Part shown: positions 14,283-24,437 of the stretch, piece by piece
How the letters are laid out: each line of letters opens with the position of its first letter
Position numbering within the stretch: position 1 is the stretch's first letter
Assembly: GCA_016192825.1 (NCBI GenBank)
Contig: JACPTK010000074.1
Coordinates: 100,641-164,640, forward strand
Reading direction: 5' to 3'
Source of the DNA: Betaproteobacteria bacterium
Lineage (GTDB): Bacteria > Pseudomonadota > Gammaproteobacteria > Burkholderiales > SG8-41
DNA length: 64,000 nt
Translations under genes and position numbers: made by a program
The notes under the pieces: generated by a model
Seen by the model: the letters and a program-made list of their open reading frames with translations, nothing else
What the model was told of the DNA's origin: nothing
The model's database searches: none

Positions 14283-14876
14283 TCACCTCTTCGCGGCCGG
14301 CTTGGGCGCCGGTTTTCCGGCTACGTCCTCGGGACTGGCGCGCGTTATGTTGATGTTCATGATGAACTCATTGACACGCTGGCCGCGCTCCTGGGTCGAT
14401 TTGATTTCGACCAGCCCGGGGCTGTCCAGGCTGAGGGAGGAATCCAGCTGGCGCATCAGCGTCGACACCCTCGCCTGGGACTGGGTAATGCCGGTGATCG
14501 CGACCCGGGTTCCGACCTGCTTGATGCTCTTGAGATAGACGCCATCCGGCAGCTGACGTACCAGCTGGTCGAGCAAATGCACGACCTCGGAGCGGGTGCT
14601 CTGCAGGGTCTCCACCACCCGCTTGCGCGCGAGCAGGGCCGACGTCTGGTCCTTCAATTTCTGGATTTCGGCGATCTGCTTGTCGAGTTTTGCGATCTCG
14701 CTCTGGAGATACTTGTTGCGATCGACCTGGTTCTTGAACTGGTCCTCGAGATAGCTGTGCACGGCGAACCAGATCGCGGCGCCGATGGCGACCACGGTTC
14801 CCAGCATGATGAAAAACTGCTTTTGTTGCTGCTGGCGCCGGATCTCGCGATGCGGAAGGAGGTTGATTCGGATCAT
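14283..14876 (-). CDS. pilN: Type IV pilus assembly protein PilN
   Basis: Partner of PilO. Its N-terminal cytoplasmic peptide docks in PilM. The conserved MIRINLLPHRE opening, the PilM-binding motif of the family, is present exactly at the start. One membrane segment follows (about residues 23-43), then a coiled coil (FKNQVDRNKYLQSEIAKLDK) and a periplasmic domain. The 197-residue length is usual. The start overlaps the pilM stop by 4 bases. Confidence 0.95.
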   Translation of the reverse strand: MIRINLLPHREIRRQQQQKQFFIMLGTVVAIGAAIWFAVHSYLEDQFKNQVDRNKYLQSEIAKLDKQIAEIQKLKDQTSALLARKRVVETLQSTRSEVVHLLDQLVRQLPDGVYLKSIKQVGTRVAITGITQSQARVSTLMRQLDSSLSLDSPGLVEIKSTQERGQRVNEFIMNINITRASPEDVAGKPAPKPAAKR

Positions 14877-15979
14877 GGGTCAAACCTCCGCATGGCGAGT
14901 CCGCACGCCACCATCAGCGAAGGCGCATCCTGGGTCAGGGATTTCGCCCGGATTTTCGAGGACACCTGCATGTTGATGAACGGGTTCGCGATGATCGTGT
15001 CGACCTGCACGCGCTTCCCGACCGCCTCGTCCATCCCCGGAATCGCGGCGCATCCCCCCGAGAGCACGATGTGATGAATCTGGTTGTGCTGGGTCGAGGT
15101 GAAGAAGAATTGCAACGCGCGCGCCACTTCCAGGCCCAGCATGTCCATGAACGGCTGCAGCACATCGGACTCATAGTTCTCCGGCAACCCGCCGGCACGC
15201 TTGGCGGCCTCGGCTTCCTCTGGGCTCAGCCCGAAGCGATTCTGGATCTCCTGGGTGAGCTGGTTGCCGCCGAACGGCTGTTCGCGCATGTAGATCGATT
15301 GATCGTTGCGTAGCACATTGACCGCCATGACGGAGGCGCCCACGTCCACGATGGCGATATTCTGGTCCTTGCCCTTTTCCTGGAACTGCGTCTCGATCAG
15401 CTCGAAGGCCGTCTGTGCCGCGAAGACGTCCACGTCCATGACACCGGCCTTGAGCCCCGCCGCCTCGGCTGCGGCCACCCGGTCGATAATCTTGTCCTTG
15501 CGGGAGGCGGCAATCAGCACCTCGACGTCGTCGGGGCTGTTGGGAGCAGGGCCCAGCACCTGGAAATCGAGGTTGACCTCTTCCAGTGCAAAGGGAATGT
15601 ACTGGTTGGCCTCGGTCTCAACCTGCAGCGCAAGGTCATCCTCGGTTTGCCCGCCAGGCACCAGAATCTTCTTGCTGATGACGGCCGCGTTGGGCAAGGC
15701 GAGCGCGAGGTTCTTGACGTTGCTGCCGAGGCGCTTGTGGCAACGCTTGAGCGCATCGGAGACCGCATCAAGGTTGTTGATGTTGCCTTCAAGGACCGAA
15801 TCCTTGGGCAGCGGCTCGATGGCATAACGCTCGATCCGGTACATGCCCTTGCCGGCCCCCTCGATCTCCACCATCTTGATCGCGGACGAACTGATGTCGG
15901 CGCCAATCAAAGGGGGCATCTTGGCCTTGAACAGGCCCTCGAGGGCGTCGAGATTAAGACTGAATTTTCCTTTGAGCAT
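14873..15979 (-). CDS. pilM: Type IV pilus assembly ATPase PilM
   Basis: Actin/FtsA-like cytoplasmic protein that binds the N-terminus of PilN and starts the pilMNOPQ operon. In its 368 residues the nucleotide-binding elements are IGADISSSAIKMVEI (phosphate 1), IVDVGASVMAVNVL (phosphate 2) and LSGGCAAIPGMDEAV (adenosine motif). The gene is the promoter-proximal member and faces mrcA across a 239-bp divergent region. Confidence 0.95.
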   Translation of the reverse strand: MLKGKFSLNLDALEGLFKAKMPPLIGADISSSAIKMVEIEGAGKGMYRIERYAIEPLPKDSVLEGNINNLDAVSDALKRCHKRLGSNVKNLALALPNAAVISKKILVPGGQTEDDLALQVETEANQYIPFALEEVNLDFQVLGPAPNSPDDVEVLIAASRKDKIIDRVAAAEAAGLKAGVMDVDVFAAQTAFELIETQFQEKGKDQNIAIVDVGASVMAVNVLRNDQSIYMREQPFGGNQLTQEIQNRFGLSPEEAEAAKRAGGLPENYESDVLQPFMDMLGLEVARALQFFFTSTQHNQIHHIVLSGGCAAIPGMDEAVGKRVQVDTIIANPFINMQVSSKIRAKSLTQDAPSLMVACGLAMRRFDP

Positions 15980-16077
15980 AGGTCAATGGGGAGACAATCC
16001 CACAGTTTACTTTAAATGCTAGCAACAACTATTTTGGATGTAAAGCGTTTTTACGCCGTTTTTCTGTTTGTGCGGAA

Positions 16078-16097
16078 CCCTGCCTATAATGGCAGGG
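16078..16097. promoter_or_regulatory. Palindrome enclosing TATAAT between pilM and mrcA
   Basis: CCCTGCC (16078-16084) and GGCAGGG (16091-16097) flank a perfect TATAAT hexamer. The site lies in the divergent pilM/mrcA region, 121 bases before the mrcA start. It could be a -10 element of mrcA that also forms an operator. A convincing -35 box at 17 bases is not visible. A second short inverted repeat, GTTGC-6-GCAAC, lies at 16178-16193. Confidence 0.35.
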
Positions 16098-16218
16098 ACA
16101 GTCGATATAGCTTAGCTTGCAATAAGTTGTTGTGGTGTAGCAGGTTTCACACATTACCGTGAATGGATCTTGTCATTGTTGCAATATCGCAACAGGAATT
16201 CTATAAGGCATTGAATTC

Positions 16219-18543
16219 ATGGAGATTCGCTGGTTGATCTTGCCGTTGGTTCTGTTCGCTTCGGCTGTTTTAGCTGCGATTATCCTGCTCGCCTTTGCTG
16301 CCGCGATCGTATTTCCAACGCTGCCCTCGCTTGAAGCGCTCACCGACTATCAGCCCAAGATACCGCTGCGCGTCTATAGCGCTGACGGCAAGTTGATTGG
16401 CGAGTTCGGGGAAGAGCGGCGGGCGGTAGCGAAGATCCACGATGTTCCCCAGTCCATGGTCCACGCTATTCTCGCTGCGGAGGACGAACGTTTTTACCAG
16501 CATCGCGGCGTGGACTACGTGGGCGTCGCGCGCGCGGCTGTTTCCAACTTCATCTCAGGTGGCGTACGCCAGGGAGCTTCCACCATCACCATGCAGGTCG
16601 CACGTAACTTCTTCTTATCAAAGGAGAAAACGCTCACCCGCAAGTTCAACGAGATGCTGCTGGCCTTCAAGATCGAGGCCAATCTCAGCAAGGATCAGAT
16701 CCTCGAGCTGTATATTAATCAGATTTATCTCGGCCAGCGCGGCTACGGGTTTGCCGCCGCAGCGCAGATCTATTTTGGCAAGCGGTTAGCCGAGTTGACG
16801 CTCGCCGAATCCGCCATGCTTGCCGGTCTGCCCAAGGCACCCTCGCGCTACAACCCGCTTGCCAACCCCAAACGGGCCAAGTTGCGTCAGCAATACGTGT
16901 TGCGCCGCATGCGCGAATTGGAGCTGATTTCCGACGAAGAGCTGGCCGCGGCTGACCAGCAGCCAATCGCGGTGAAGAAGGAAATGAACGACTATCCGGT
17001 GCGCGCCGAACATTTCGCCGAGATGGTGCGTCAGGCCCTGTATGAGCGGTACCAGGAAGACACCTACACCAAAGGCATCCGGGTGTACACCACGCTACTG
17101 ACCTCGCACCAGGAAGCCGCCTATTCGGCGCTGCGCAGGGGCGTGCAGAATTACGACCGGCGCCATGGCTACCGCGGATCCGAGGGCTATGTCGAGCTGC
17201 CGCTCAAGCTGACAGAGGAAACGCTCGAAGATGCCCTGCAGGAAACCGCCGACAGCGACGATATCCGCGGCGCCATCGTCGTCGAAGCCGGCCCAAAGCA
17301 GGTGCGGGCGTACCGCAAGGGCGGAGAGTGGCTCGAGATCAAGGAGGACGGCCTCAGGTTCGCGGCCCGCATGCTGGGCGGGAAAGCGAACCCTGCCCAA
17401 CGCATCCGCCGCGGCGCCATTATCCGCGTGCAGCGGGATGAAAAGGGGCGTTGGCACATCACCCAGTTGCCCGCAGTCGAAGCCTCGTTCGCGGCGCTGG
17501 ATCCACGCGACGGCGCCATACGAGCCATGGTCGGCGGTTTCGATTTCAATCGCAATCAATTCAACCACGCCACCCAGGCGCTCAGACAGGCGGGATCAAG
17601 CTTCAAGCCTTTCATCTATTCCGCGGCCCTCGAGAAAGGCTTCACGTCGGCGACCGTCATCAACGACGCGCCGCTCACGTTTACGGCGGCGCAAACCGGA
17701 TCGGAACCGTGGGAGCCAAAAAACTTCGATGGCAAATTCGAGGGACCGATGCGCCTGCGTACCGCGCTGGTCAAGTCCAAGAACCTGGTGTCGGTGCGCA
17801 TCCTTCAGGCGATCTCCCCGCAGTACGCGCAGGATTACGTCACGCGCTTCGGCTTTGATCCCAGACTGCATCCCCCATATCTCACCATGGCACTCGGTGC
17901 GGGCAACGTAACGCCGATGCAGATGGTCGTGGCCTACGCCACTTTCGCCAATGGCGGTTACCGCATCGCCCCCTACTTCATCGAGCGCGTTGAAGATGCG
18001 CGTGGCAACGTGTTGATGGCGGCGAAACCGGTGGCGGCGGGCTCGGACGCGGAGCGCGTGATCGACGAGCGCAATGCGTTCATTATGACCAGCATTCTTC
18101 GCGACGTCGTGCGCGTGGGCACCGGCGCGCGCGTGATGAAGCTCGGACGCGGTGACCTCGCCGGCAAGACGGGCACTACCAACGAGTTCGTGGATGCCTG
18201 GTTTTGCGGCTACAACGCCGAACTGGTGGCGGTGGCGTGGATCGGGTTCGACACGCCGCAAACGCTCGGGCGAAACGAGACCGGTTCGCAGGCGGCGCTG
18301 CCCATCTGGATGGACTATATGGGCGCCGTTCTGAAAGGAGTTCCCGAGCACGCGCTGGCGCCACCCAACGGTGTCGTTGCGATGCGCATCAATCCGGACA
18401 CGGGGCTGCGGGTGGCCGAAGCAGAGGGGGGCCTCGTCGACTATTTCTATCATGAATCCCCGCCTCCCGAGCACGAGACGTTGATCGGCGGGGTGATAGG
18501 CGGCGACCGCCCGCGCGAAGAGGTGCGCAACCAGCTGTTCTGA
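16219..18543 (+). CDS. mrcA: Penicillin-binding protein 1A, bifunctional transglycosylase/transpeptidase
   Basis: Class A PBP that polymerises glycan strands and cross-links peptides on the periplasmic face. The 774 residues comprise one N-terminal membrane anchor (about 6-32), a GT51 transglycosylase domain with the catalytic Glu in AAEDERFYQHRGVD and the motif GASTITMQVARN, an OB-like insert, and a transpeptidase domain with the nucleophile motif SSFKPF, the SKN motif and KTGTT. It is divergent from pilM, which is the common location of ponA/mrcA in beta- and gammaproteobacteria. A small conserved gene follows after 6 bases. Confidence 0.96.
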   Translation: MEIRWLILPLVLFASAVLAAIILLAFAAAIVFPTLPSLEALTDYQPKIPLRVYSADGKLIGEFGEERRAVAKIHDVPQSMVHAILAAEDERFYQHRGVDYVGVARAAVSNFISGGVRQGASTITMQVARNFFLSKEKTLTRKFNEMLLAFKIEANLSKDQILELYINQIYLGQRGYGFAAAAQIYFGKRLAELTLAESAMLAGLPKAPSRYNPLANPKRAKLRQQYVLRRMRELELISDEELAAADQQPIAVKKEMNDYPVRAEHFAEMVRQALYERYQEDTYTKGIRVYTTLLTSHQEAAYSALRRGVQNYDRRHGYRGSEGYVELPLKLTEETLEDALQETADSDDIRGAIVVEAGPKQVRAYRKGGEWLEIKEDGLRFAARMLGGKANPAQRIRRGAIIRVQRDEKGRWHITQLPAVEASFAALDPRDGAIRAMVGGFDFNRNQFNHATQALRQAGSSFKPFIYSAALEKGFTSATVINDAPLTFTAAQTGSEPWEPKNFDGKFEGPMRLRTALVKSKNLVSVRILQAISPQYAQDYVTRFGFDPRLHPPYLTMALGAGNVTPMQMVVAYATFANGGYRIAPYFIERVEDARGNVLMAAKPVAAGSDAERVIDERNAFIMTSILRDVVRVGTGARVMKLGRGDLAGKTGTTNEFVDAWFCGYNAELVAVAWIGFDTPQTLGRNETGSQAALPIWMDYMGAVLKGVPEHALAPPNGVVAMRINPDTGLRVAEAEGGLVDYFYHESPPPEHETLIGGVIGGDRPREEVRNQLF

Positions 18544-18549
18544 GCGACC

Positions 18550-19152
18550 ATGCCCAGGGACACCGGCCGCAACGACCGGCGCAGCCGCATTGCCCATCTC
18601 GCGGCGCGGCTGATGGCCGAGGACGGCATCGAAGACCACGCGATTGCCAAGCGCAAAGCCGCGCGCCAGGCGGGAACGCCGGATACGCGCGAGCTGCCGA
18701 CCAACGAAGAGGTCGACGATGCGCTGCGGAGCTACCAGGAGATCTACCACAAGGACGAGCATCGTGACCGGCTGCGCGCGCTGCGCGCCAAGGCGCTGCG
18801 GGCGATGCGGGAGCTCGCGCGCTTCAATCCGTACTTGACCGGCTCCGTCCTGAGCGGCAATGCCGGCAAGTATGCGGACATCAACCTCCAGCTATTCACG
18901 GATAACGGGAAAGCAGTCGAGCTTTATCTGATAGATCGGGGCATTGCCTACCGGAGTGCGCAGAGCCGGCTCTACGCCGGTGAGGCGTCGCTCGTGGCGC
19001 CGAAGTACACCATTGTCGACGACGGCACCGAGATCGAGATCACCGTGCTTTCGCCGCGCGAATTGCGTGGGCCGCTGCGCGGCAGCCCCGAAGGAAAGAG
19101 CATCGAGCGGGCCAAACTGCAGGCAGTTGAGCAATTACTCGCGCAGACCTGA
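18550..19152 (+). CDS. Conserved hypothetical protein with nucleotidyltransferase-like motif
   Basis: 200-residue cytoplasmic protein of unknown function, 6 bases after mrcA and probably co-transcribed. The N-terminal half is charged and helical (repeated RR, KRKAARQAG, RLRALRAKALRAMREL). The central segment PYLTGSVLSGNAGKYADINLQLF resembles the GS-x10-D-x-x-L active-site pattern of minimal nucleotidyltransferases. This resemblance is a reading by eye only. The TGA stop directly abuts the hemB stop, forming TGATCA with no intergenic base. Confidence 0.8.
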   Translation: MPRDTGRNDRRSRIAHLAARLMAEDGIEDHAIAKRKAARQAGTPDTRELPTNEEVDDALRSYQEIYHKDEHRDRLRALRAKALRAMRELARFNPYLTGSVLSGNAGKYADINLQLFTDNGKAVELYLIDRGIAYRSAQSRLYAGEASLVAPKYTIVDDGTEIEITVLSPRELRGPLRGSPEGKSIERAKLQAVEQLLAQT

Positions 19153-20193
<1,041 letters not shown>

Positions 20194-20196
20194 TCA

Positions 20197-20225
20197 CTGA
20201 AAGGGGAACTATCGCGCATTATAGT
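20197..20225 (+). promoter_or_regulatory. Candidate promoter of the 20.2-kb small RNA
   Basis: CTGAAA (20197-20202), a 17-base spacer and TATAGT (20220-20225) give a fair sigma-70 match. The predicted start is near 20232, just ahead of the first hairpin of the RNA. The region is also the leader of hemB on the other strand. Confidence 0.5.
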
Positions 20226-20231
20226 CGTCTT

Positions 20232-20343
20232 ATTTGGTAGACGATGTTGAGTCGTCTCCCGCTTCTCCTCCCTGAGCGGGTTGCCTTAATCCTAGTTAAG
20301 GCTTTTGCCCCCGGTTTTACTCCCCTTTAACCGGGGGTTTTTT
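20232..20343 (+). ncRNA. Small RNA candidate with four hairpins and an anti-Shine-Dalgarno loop
   Basis: About 112 nt without an ORF, folding into four consecutive perfect stem-loops: AGACGA/TCGTCT (20239-20257), CCCGCT/AGCGGG with loop TCTCCTCCCTG (20258-20280), GCCTTAA/TTAAGGC (20283-20302), and CCCCCGGTT/AACCGGGGG followed by T6 (20308-20343), a textbook terminator. The loop of hairpin 2 exposes CUCCUCC, the anti-SD sequence, and the last loop is also C-rich (ACTCCCC). From memory this layout resembles the Rfam family described as betaproteobacteria toxic small RNA. That match has not been tested. The sense of transcription is set by the T-run and the upstream promoter candidate. Confidence 0.65.
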
Positions 20344-20504
20344 GTGTACGTTGATGGCCGCCGGGTCCCCGTGAGCACACCCTGACGCCGCGCAACGGAG
20401 CAGCGAAAATCGTCTAGGTTGTTGTTATCGCGCCTGAAACTGGCGCGTGCGGGAGGGCTTCTGTACAATACGCGTTCCGCGTAAGCGCCAACCCAGGAGC
20501 CCGA

Positions 20505-21140
20505 ATGAACGCCCGCTGGCCCGTCATGCTGCTTGTCGGCGTGTTGTTTTCCCCGGCCGCCGCGCGCCAGGGTCTCGCTGCGGCGGATCCTTCGAAAGCG
20601 CAGGCCGTTGTGACGCAAGTCTGTGCCGCCTGTCACGCCGCCGACGGCAATAGCACCCAGGCCGCCAATCCCGTGCTGGCCGGGCAGCATGCCGATTACA
20701 CGTTCAAGCAACTCATGAACTTCAAGCCGCAGGGCGGCAAGCCGGCCGAACGGCCGAGCGCGGTGATGGCGGGCATGGTGGCGAACCTTTCGGCCGACGA
20801 CATGCGCAATCTGGCCGCTTACTTCGAGATCCAGAAGCGAAAGCCGCGCGCCGCGCGTGATCCGGAGCTGGTGAAGCTCGGCCGGGCGATCTACCGTGGG
20901 GGTGTTCTGACCAAGAACGTGGCGGCCTGTGCCGCCTGCCACGGTCCGAACGGTGCCGGCATGCCGGCGCAGTTCCCGCATCTCGCGGGCCAGTTTGCCG
21001 ATTACACCGCGGCCCAGCTGAAAGCGTTCCGCTCCGGCGAGCGCGCCAACGACCTCAATCGCACGATGCGCGCGGTGGCCGAAAAGCTCTCCGACAAGGA
21101 GATCGCGGCGGTCGCGGAATATATTTCCGGCCTGCGCTGA
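20505..21140 (+). CDS. Cytochrome c4-like dihaem protein
   Basis: Periplasmic electron carrier, usually donor to cbb3-type oxidase. It has 211 residues, a signal peptide (hydrophobic segment up to about residue 28), then two tandem cytochrome c domains with CAACH motifs near residues 44 and 145. Each domain is followed by the PVLAG/PHLAG and Q-A-DYT motifs and the axial Met region (VMAGMV and TMRAVA). The duplication is typical of c4. A GGAG site precedes the ATG. It is a single-gene unit facing hemL. Confidence 0.92.
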   Translation: MNARWPVMLLVGVLFSPAAARQGLAAADPSKAQAVVTQVCAACHAADGNSTQAANPVLAGQHADYTFKQLMNFKPQGGKPAERPSAVMAGMVANLSADDMRNLAAYFEIQKRKPRAARDPELVKLGRAIYRGGVLTKNVAACAACHGPNGAGMPAQFPHLAGQFADYTAAQLKAFRSGERANDLNRTMRAVAEKLSDKEIAAVAEYISGLR

Positions 21141-21185
21141 TTCCCGCCCCCTGTCCGGGGCCGCGCACCCATGGGCAGGCGGCGG

Positions 21186-21215
21186 AAAAACGCCCCGGCA
21201 GCATCTCTCGGGGCG
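21186..21215 (-). terminator. Intrinsic terminator after hemL
   Basis: CGCCCCG (21191-21197) pairs with CGGGGCG (21209-21215). On the minus strand the hairpin is followed by five T (A-run 21186-21190). It lies 80 bases past the hemL stop, in the convergent cytochrome c4-hemL gap. Confidence 0.7.
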
Positions 21216-21294
21216 CGGGCGTTTCCTCCGTTTGTTCCGAATCGGCTTTGGCGCGCGGGGTAGCCGGACGCGTCGCCTATTTTTCAATGCTCCA

Positions 21295-22578
21295 TCAGGC
21301 GCGCATCGCCCCAAAAACCTTTCTTGCGGCGTTGATCGTGCGCTCGATCTCGGCCTCGCCGTGGGCCGAAGAAACAAAGCCCGCTTCGTACGCCGAGGGC
21401 GCGAGGTAAACGCCTTCGGCCAGCATGGCGTGGAAAAAACGGTTAAACGCCTCCTTGTCGCACTGCATGACTTCCGCATAGCTCGCGGGCGGCGTTTCCC
21501 GGAAGTAGATGCCGAACATGCCGCCCACGGCGGCGGCTGAGAAGGGGATGCTGCGTTCCCGCGCGGCACGCGCGAGTCCCTCGCACAATGAGCGCGAGCT
21601 TGCCGCCAGTCTGTCGTAGAAGCCCGCGGCCTGCACGAGCTTCAGTGTCGCCAGTCCCGCGGCGACCGCGACGGGATTGCCGGAAAGCGTGCCCGCCTGG
21701 TAGACGGGACCGAGCGGTGCGATTGCCTGCATCATTTCACGCCGGCCGCCGAAGGCGCCAACGGGCATGCCGCCGCCGATGACCTTGCCGAGCGTAGTGA
21801 GGTCCGGTTCGACGCCGTAGAGCGCCTGCGCCCCCCCCAGCGCGACGCGGAAGCCGGTCATGACTTCGTCGAATATCAGCACGCAGCCGTGTTGGGTGCA
21901 GAGCTTGCGCAGCAATTGCAGAAAACCCGGGCGCGGCGCAACCAGATTCATGTTGCCGGCGACCGGCTCCACGATCACCGCCGCGATAGCCGCGCCCTCG
22001 CGCTCGAACGCGCGTTCCAGCGCGACCCCGTTGTTGTACTCGAGCACCAGGGTGTCGGCCGCGGTCGGCTCCGGCACGCCCGCCGAGGAAGGCTGGCCGA
22101 AAGTAAGCGCGCCCGATCCCGCCTTGACCAGCAGCGCGTCGGCATGACCGTGATAGCAGCCCTCGAACTTGACGATCCTGGACCTACCGGTGAAGCCGCG
22201 CGCCAGCCGGATGGCGCTCATCGTTGCTTCCGTGCCGGAACTCACCAGGCGCACCTGCTCGAGCGAGGGCACGAGCCGGCACAGGAGCTCCGCCATCTCG
22301 ACTTCCTGCTCGGTCGGCGCGCCGAAACTCAAGCCCCGCTCGGCGGCCTGTTGAACTGCCTTCACCACCTCGGGGTGCGCGTGGCCCACGATCAGCGGCC
22401 CCCACGAGCCGACGTAATCGATATAGGCGCGGCCGTCGGCGTCCCAGATCTGCGCGCCCTTGCCGCGCTGGATGAAAAGCGGGGTGCCGCCCACCGAGCG
22501 GAACGCCCTCACCGGCGAATTGACGCCGGCAGGAATGGCGAGCTGCGCGCGCTGGAAGAGTTTCTGGCTGCGTTTCAT
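21295..22578 (-). CDS. hemL: Glutamate-1-semialdehyde 2,1-aminomutase
   Basis: PLP enzyme making 5-aminolevulinate from glutamate-1-semialdehyde (C5 pathway). The 427 residues are full length. The PLP lysine lies in [17 protein letters not shown], the PLP-phosphate region in [15 protein letters not shown], and DEVMTGFR contains the ring-stacking Asp. It lies downstream of thiD-thiE with a 108-bp gap, likely in the same transcript. With hemB, hemE and hemF it covers part of the haem route. Confidence 0.97.
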   Translation of the reverse strand: MKRSQKLFQRAQLAIPAGVNSPVRAFRSVGGTPLFIQRGKGAQIWDADGRAYIDYVGSWGPLIVGHAHPEVVKAVQQAAERGLSFGAPTEQEVEMAELLCRLVPSLEQVRLVSSGTEATMSAIRLARGFTGRSRIVKFEGCYHGHADALLVKAGSGALTFGQPSSAGVPEPTAADTLVLEYNNGVALERAFEREGAAIAAVIVEPVAGNMNLVAPRPGFLQLLRKLCTQHGCVLIFDEVMTGFRVALGGAQALYGVEPDLTTLGKVIGGGMPVGAFGGRREMMQAIAPLGPVYQAGTLSGNPVAVAAGLATLKLVQAAGFYDRLAASSRSLCEGLARAARERSIPFSAAAVGGMFGIYFRETPPASYAEVMQCDKEAFNRFFHAMLAEGVYLAPSAYEAGFVSSAHGEAEIERTINAARKVFGAMRA

Positions 22579-22686
22579 TTTTTACGGGTGAATGGTATCA
22601 ACTTCCCGACCCGGGTCGAAATCCGGATCCGCGAAGCGCGAGCGTCGCCAAGCGGACAGGCGCGCGGGCCCCGCTCGAGCGGCCCA

Positions 22687-23319
22687 TCACGGCGTGCGCG
22701 CCGGGAAGAGCGCGCTGAAGCGCCGCGCCGCGGCGCGAACGTCGGGTGCCCCGAACAGCGCCGAGATCACGGCGACGCTGTCCGCGCCAGCCGCGATCAG
22801 CTGCGGCGCGTTGTCGAGCGTGATGCCGCCGATTGCCACCACCGGCACGGACAGCCGTGACTTCGCCGCTCGAAGCAAGGCTAGCGGCGCCTGCACCGCC
22901 GCCGGCTTGACTCCGGACGGAAAGAAACTGCCAAAAGCGACATAGTCCGCGCCGGCGCGCTCGGCATCGAGCGCGCTTTCCATGCGGTCGTAGCAGGAGA
23001 CCCCGAGAATCCGGTGTTCGCCAAGCTTGGCGCGCGCGTCCGGAAGCGGGCCATCCCCGGAACCCAGATGCAGGCCGTCGGCATCCAGGGCGAGCGCGAG
23101 ATCGAGGTGGTCGTTGATGATGAGCGGAACACGGCGTTCCCGGCACAGCGCGAGCAAAGCGCGCACCTGTGTCAGTCGCAGTGCGGCGCCGGCCGTCTTG
23201 TTACGGTATTGCAGCAGGCACGCGCCGCCGTCCAGCGCCGCTTCCACCCGCGCCAGCAGCCCGGGCGTGTCGTCGATGTCGGGCGTGATGGCGTAAAGGC
23301 CGGAAACCCCGCGCTTCAC
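22687..23319 (-). CDS. thiE: Thiamine-phosphate synthase
   Basis: Joins HMP-pyrophosphate and thiazole phosphate to thiamine phosphate. At 210 residues it is a TIM barrel, with QYRNK near residue 38 (pyrophosphate and pyrimidine binding), NDHLDLALALDADGLHLG, and the phosphate loop AIGGIT. The start codon is GTG, immediately after the thiD stop (3 bases apart), indicating coupling to thiD. No TPP riboswitch is visible in this unit. Confidence 0.95.
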   Translation of the reverse strand: MKRGVSGLYAITPDIDDTPGLLARVEAALDGGACLLQYRNKTAGAALRLTQVRALLALCRERRVPLIINDHLDLALALDADGLHLGSGDGPLPDARAKLGEHRILGVSCYDRMESALDAERAGADYVAFGSFFPSGVKPAAVQAPLALLRAAKSRLSVPVVAIGGITLDNAPQLIAAGADSVAVISALFGAPDVRAAARRFSALFPARTP

Positions 23320-23322
23320 GCC

Positions 23323-24162
23323 CTAACCTTCGCTGCTTCCGCCGCCGGCCTGCTCGTCCTCGCGCGCCCAGAACAGGCGGTCGGGGATCGGCTGCCCCAT
23401 GCCGGGGCGGAACGCGGCTTTCAGGGTCTGCCAGGTGTACTCCTGGGCGTCCTTCACCGCGTCGCTCACATCGAGCCCGTTGGCGATGGTGGCCGCGATG
23501 GCGGATGCGAGCGTGCAGCCCGAGCCGTGATACGAGCCGGGGAGGCGCTGCCACGGGTCGCTGCGTACCACGCCGTTCTGCCCGTAGAGGGTGTTGACGA
23601 CCTGCGTGGTGTTCTCGTGAGTGCCGGTGACGAGGACGTACTCGCACCCGGTCGCAATGATCCGCCGGGCGCACTCGGCGAGGTCGGGGCCTTCGCCTTC
23701 CTCGCCGTCCTCGGCGGCGAGCCGCCGCGCTTCCAGGCTGTTGGGCGTGAGGATGGTGGTCTGGGGAATGAGGAGCTCACGCAGCGCGACCACCATCTCC
23801 TCGGTGACCAGCTCATCGCCGCGGCCCGATGCAAGCACCGGATCGAGCACGAGCGGCACCTCCGGGTAGTCGGAAACCACTTCCGCGATCGCGGCGATCT
23901 GCTCGAGGTTCCCGAGCAGCCCGATCTTGAAGGCGGCGACCGGCATGTCCTCGAGCACGCCCCGCGCCTGGTCGGCGACCCACTCGGCGTCCACCGGCGA
24001 GATGTCGTCCACGCCCACGGTGTCCTGGATGGTGATCGCCGTCACCACCGAGAGCGGATGGCAGCCCATGCTCGAGAGCGTCATGATGTCCGCCTGGAGC
24101 CCGGCGCCGCCGCTGGGATCGGTCGCCGCGAACACGAGCACGATGGGAGGCAGATCGGGCAT
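23323..24162 (-). CDS. thiD: Hydroxymethylpyrimidine/phosphomethylpyrimidine kinase
   Basis: Ribokinase-family enzyme that phosphorylates HMP twice for thiamine synthesis. Its 279 residues include DPSGGAGLQADIMTLSSMGCHP, the substrate-site N-terminus (quoted in part: GGAGLQADI). The PGSYHGSGCTLASAIAA segment holds the anion hole and catalytic Asp/Cys region of the family. First gene of thiD-thiE-hemL. A run of nine G/C (24165-24173) sits two bases ahead of the ATG on its leader. It is divergent from the rubredoxin gene. Confidence 0.95.
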   Translation of the reverse strand: MPDLPPIVLVFAATDPSGGAGLQADIMTLSSMGCHPLSVVTAITIQDTVGVDDISPVDAEWVADQARGVLEDMPVAAFKIGLLGNLEQIAAIAEVVSDYPEVPLVLDPVLASGRGDELVTEEMVVALRELLIPQTTILTPNSLEARRLAAEDGEEGEGPDLAECARRIIATGCEYVLVTGTHENTTQVVNTLYGQNGVVRSDPWQRLPGSYHGSGCTLASAIAATIANGLDVSDAVKDAQEYTWQTLKAAFRPGMGQPIPDRLFWAREDEQAGGGSSEG

Positions 24163-24207
24163 GCGGGGGGGGGCGCCCGCGCGGTTGGTGCGGGCGGAGT
24201 GATTCGC

Positions 24208-24222
24208 TAAAATCGGATTTTA
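24208..24222. promoter_or_regulatory. Overlapping divergent -10 elements, thiD / rubredoxin
   Basis: TAAAAT on the plus strand (24208-24213) and the same hexamer on the minus strand (24222-24217) are arranged around a common centre, making AAAATCGGATTTT a near palindrome. Each sits at a plausible distance from the flanking gene (rubredoxin ATG 24242, thiD ATG 24162). RNA polymerase binding would be mutually exclusive. Confidence 0.45.
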
Positions 24223-24241
24223 TCGCAAAACGGACGCCTGC

Positions 24242-24430
24242 ATGACCTCGACCGAGACCCAGGTCTACAAGACGTACATGTGCCTAATCTGCGGATATAT
24301 TTACGACGAGGCTGCGGGATTGCCCGAGGAAGGCGTCGCGCCGGGCACGCGATGGGAGGATGTTCCGCCGAACTGGACCTGTCCGGAATGCGGCGCACGC
24401 AAGGACGATTTCGAGATGGTGGAAATCTGA
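24242..24430 (+). CDS. Rubredoxin
   Basis: Small iron electron carrier of 62 residues. The four cysteine ligands are in CLICG (residues 14-18) and CPECG (47-51), with the usual aromatic and acidic context ([26 protein letters not shown] quoted in part). The first seven residues precede the rubredoxin fold. It is followed by gloA after 7 bases. In betaproteobacteria a rubredoxin next to thiD and hemL is common. Its partner here is not identifiable. Confidence 0.95.
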   Translation: MTSTETQVYKTYMCLICGYIYDEAAGLPEEGVAPGTRWEDVPPNWTCPECGARKDDFEMVEI

Positions 24431-24437
24431 GGCGGCG

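Noticed and set aside
24163..24241. TPP riboswitch ahead of thiD-thiE
   Set aside because: Leader is too short and lacks the CUGAGA and ACCUGA elements.
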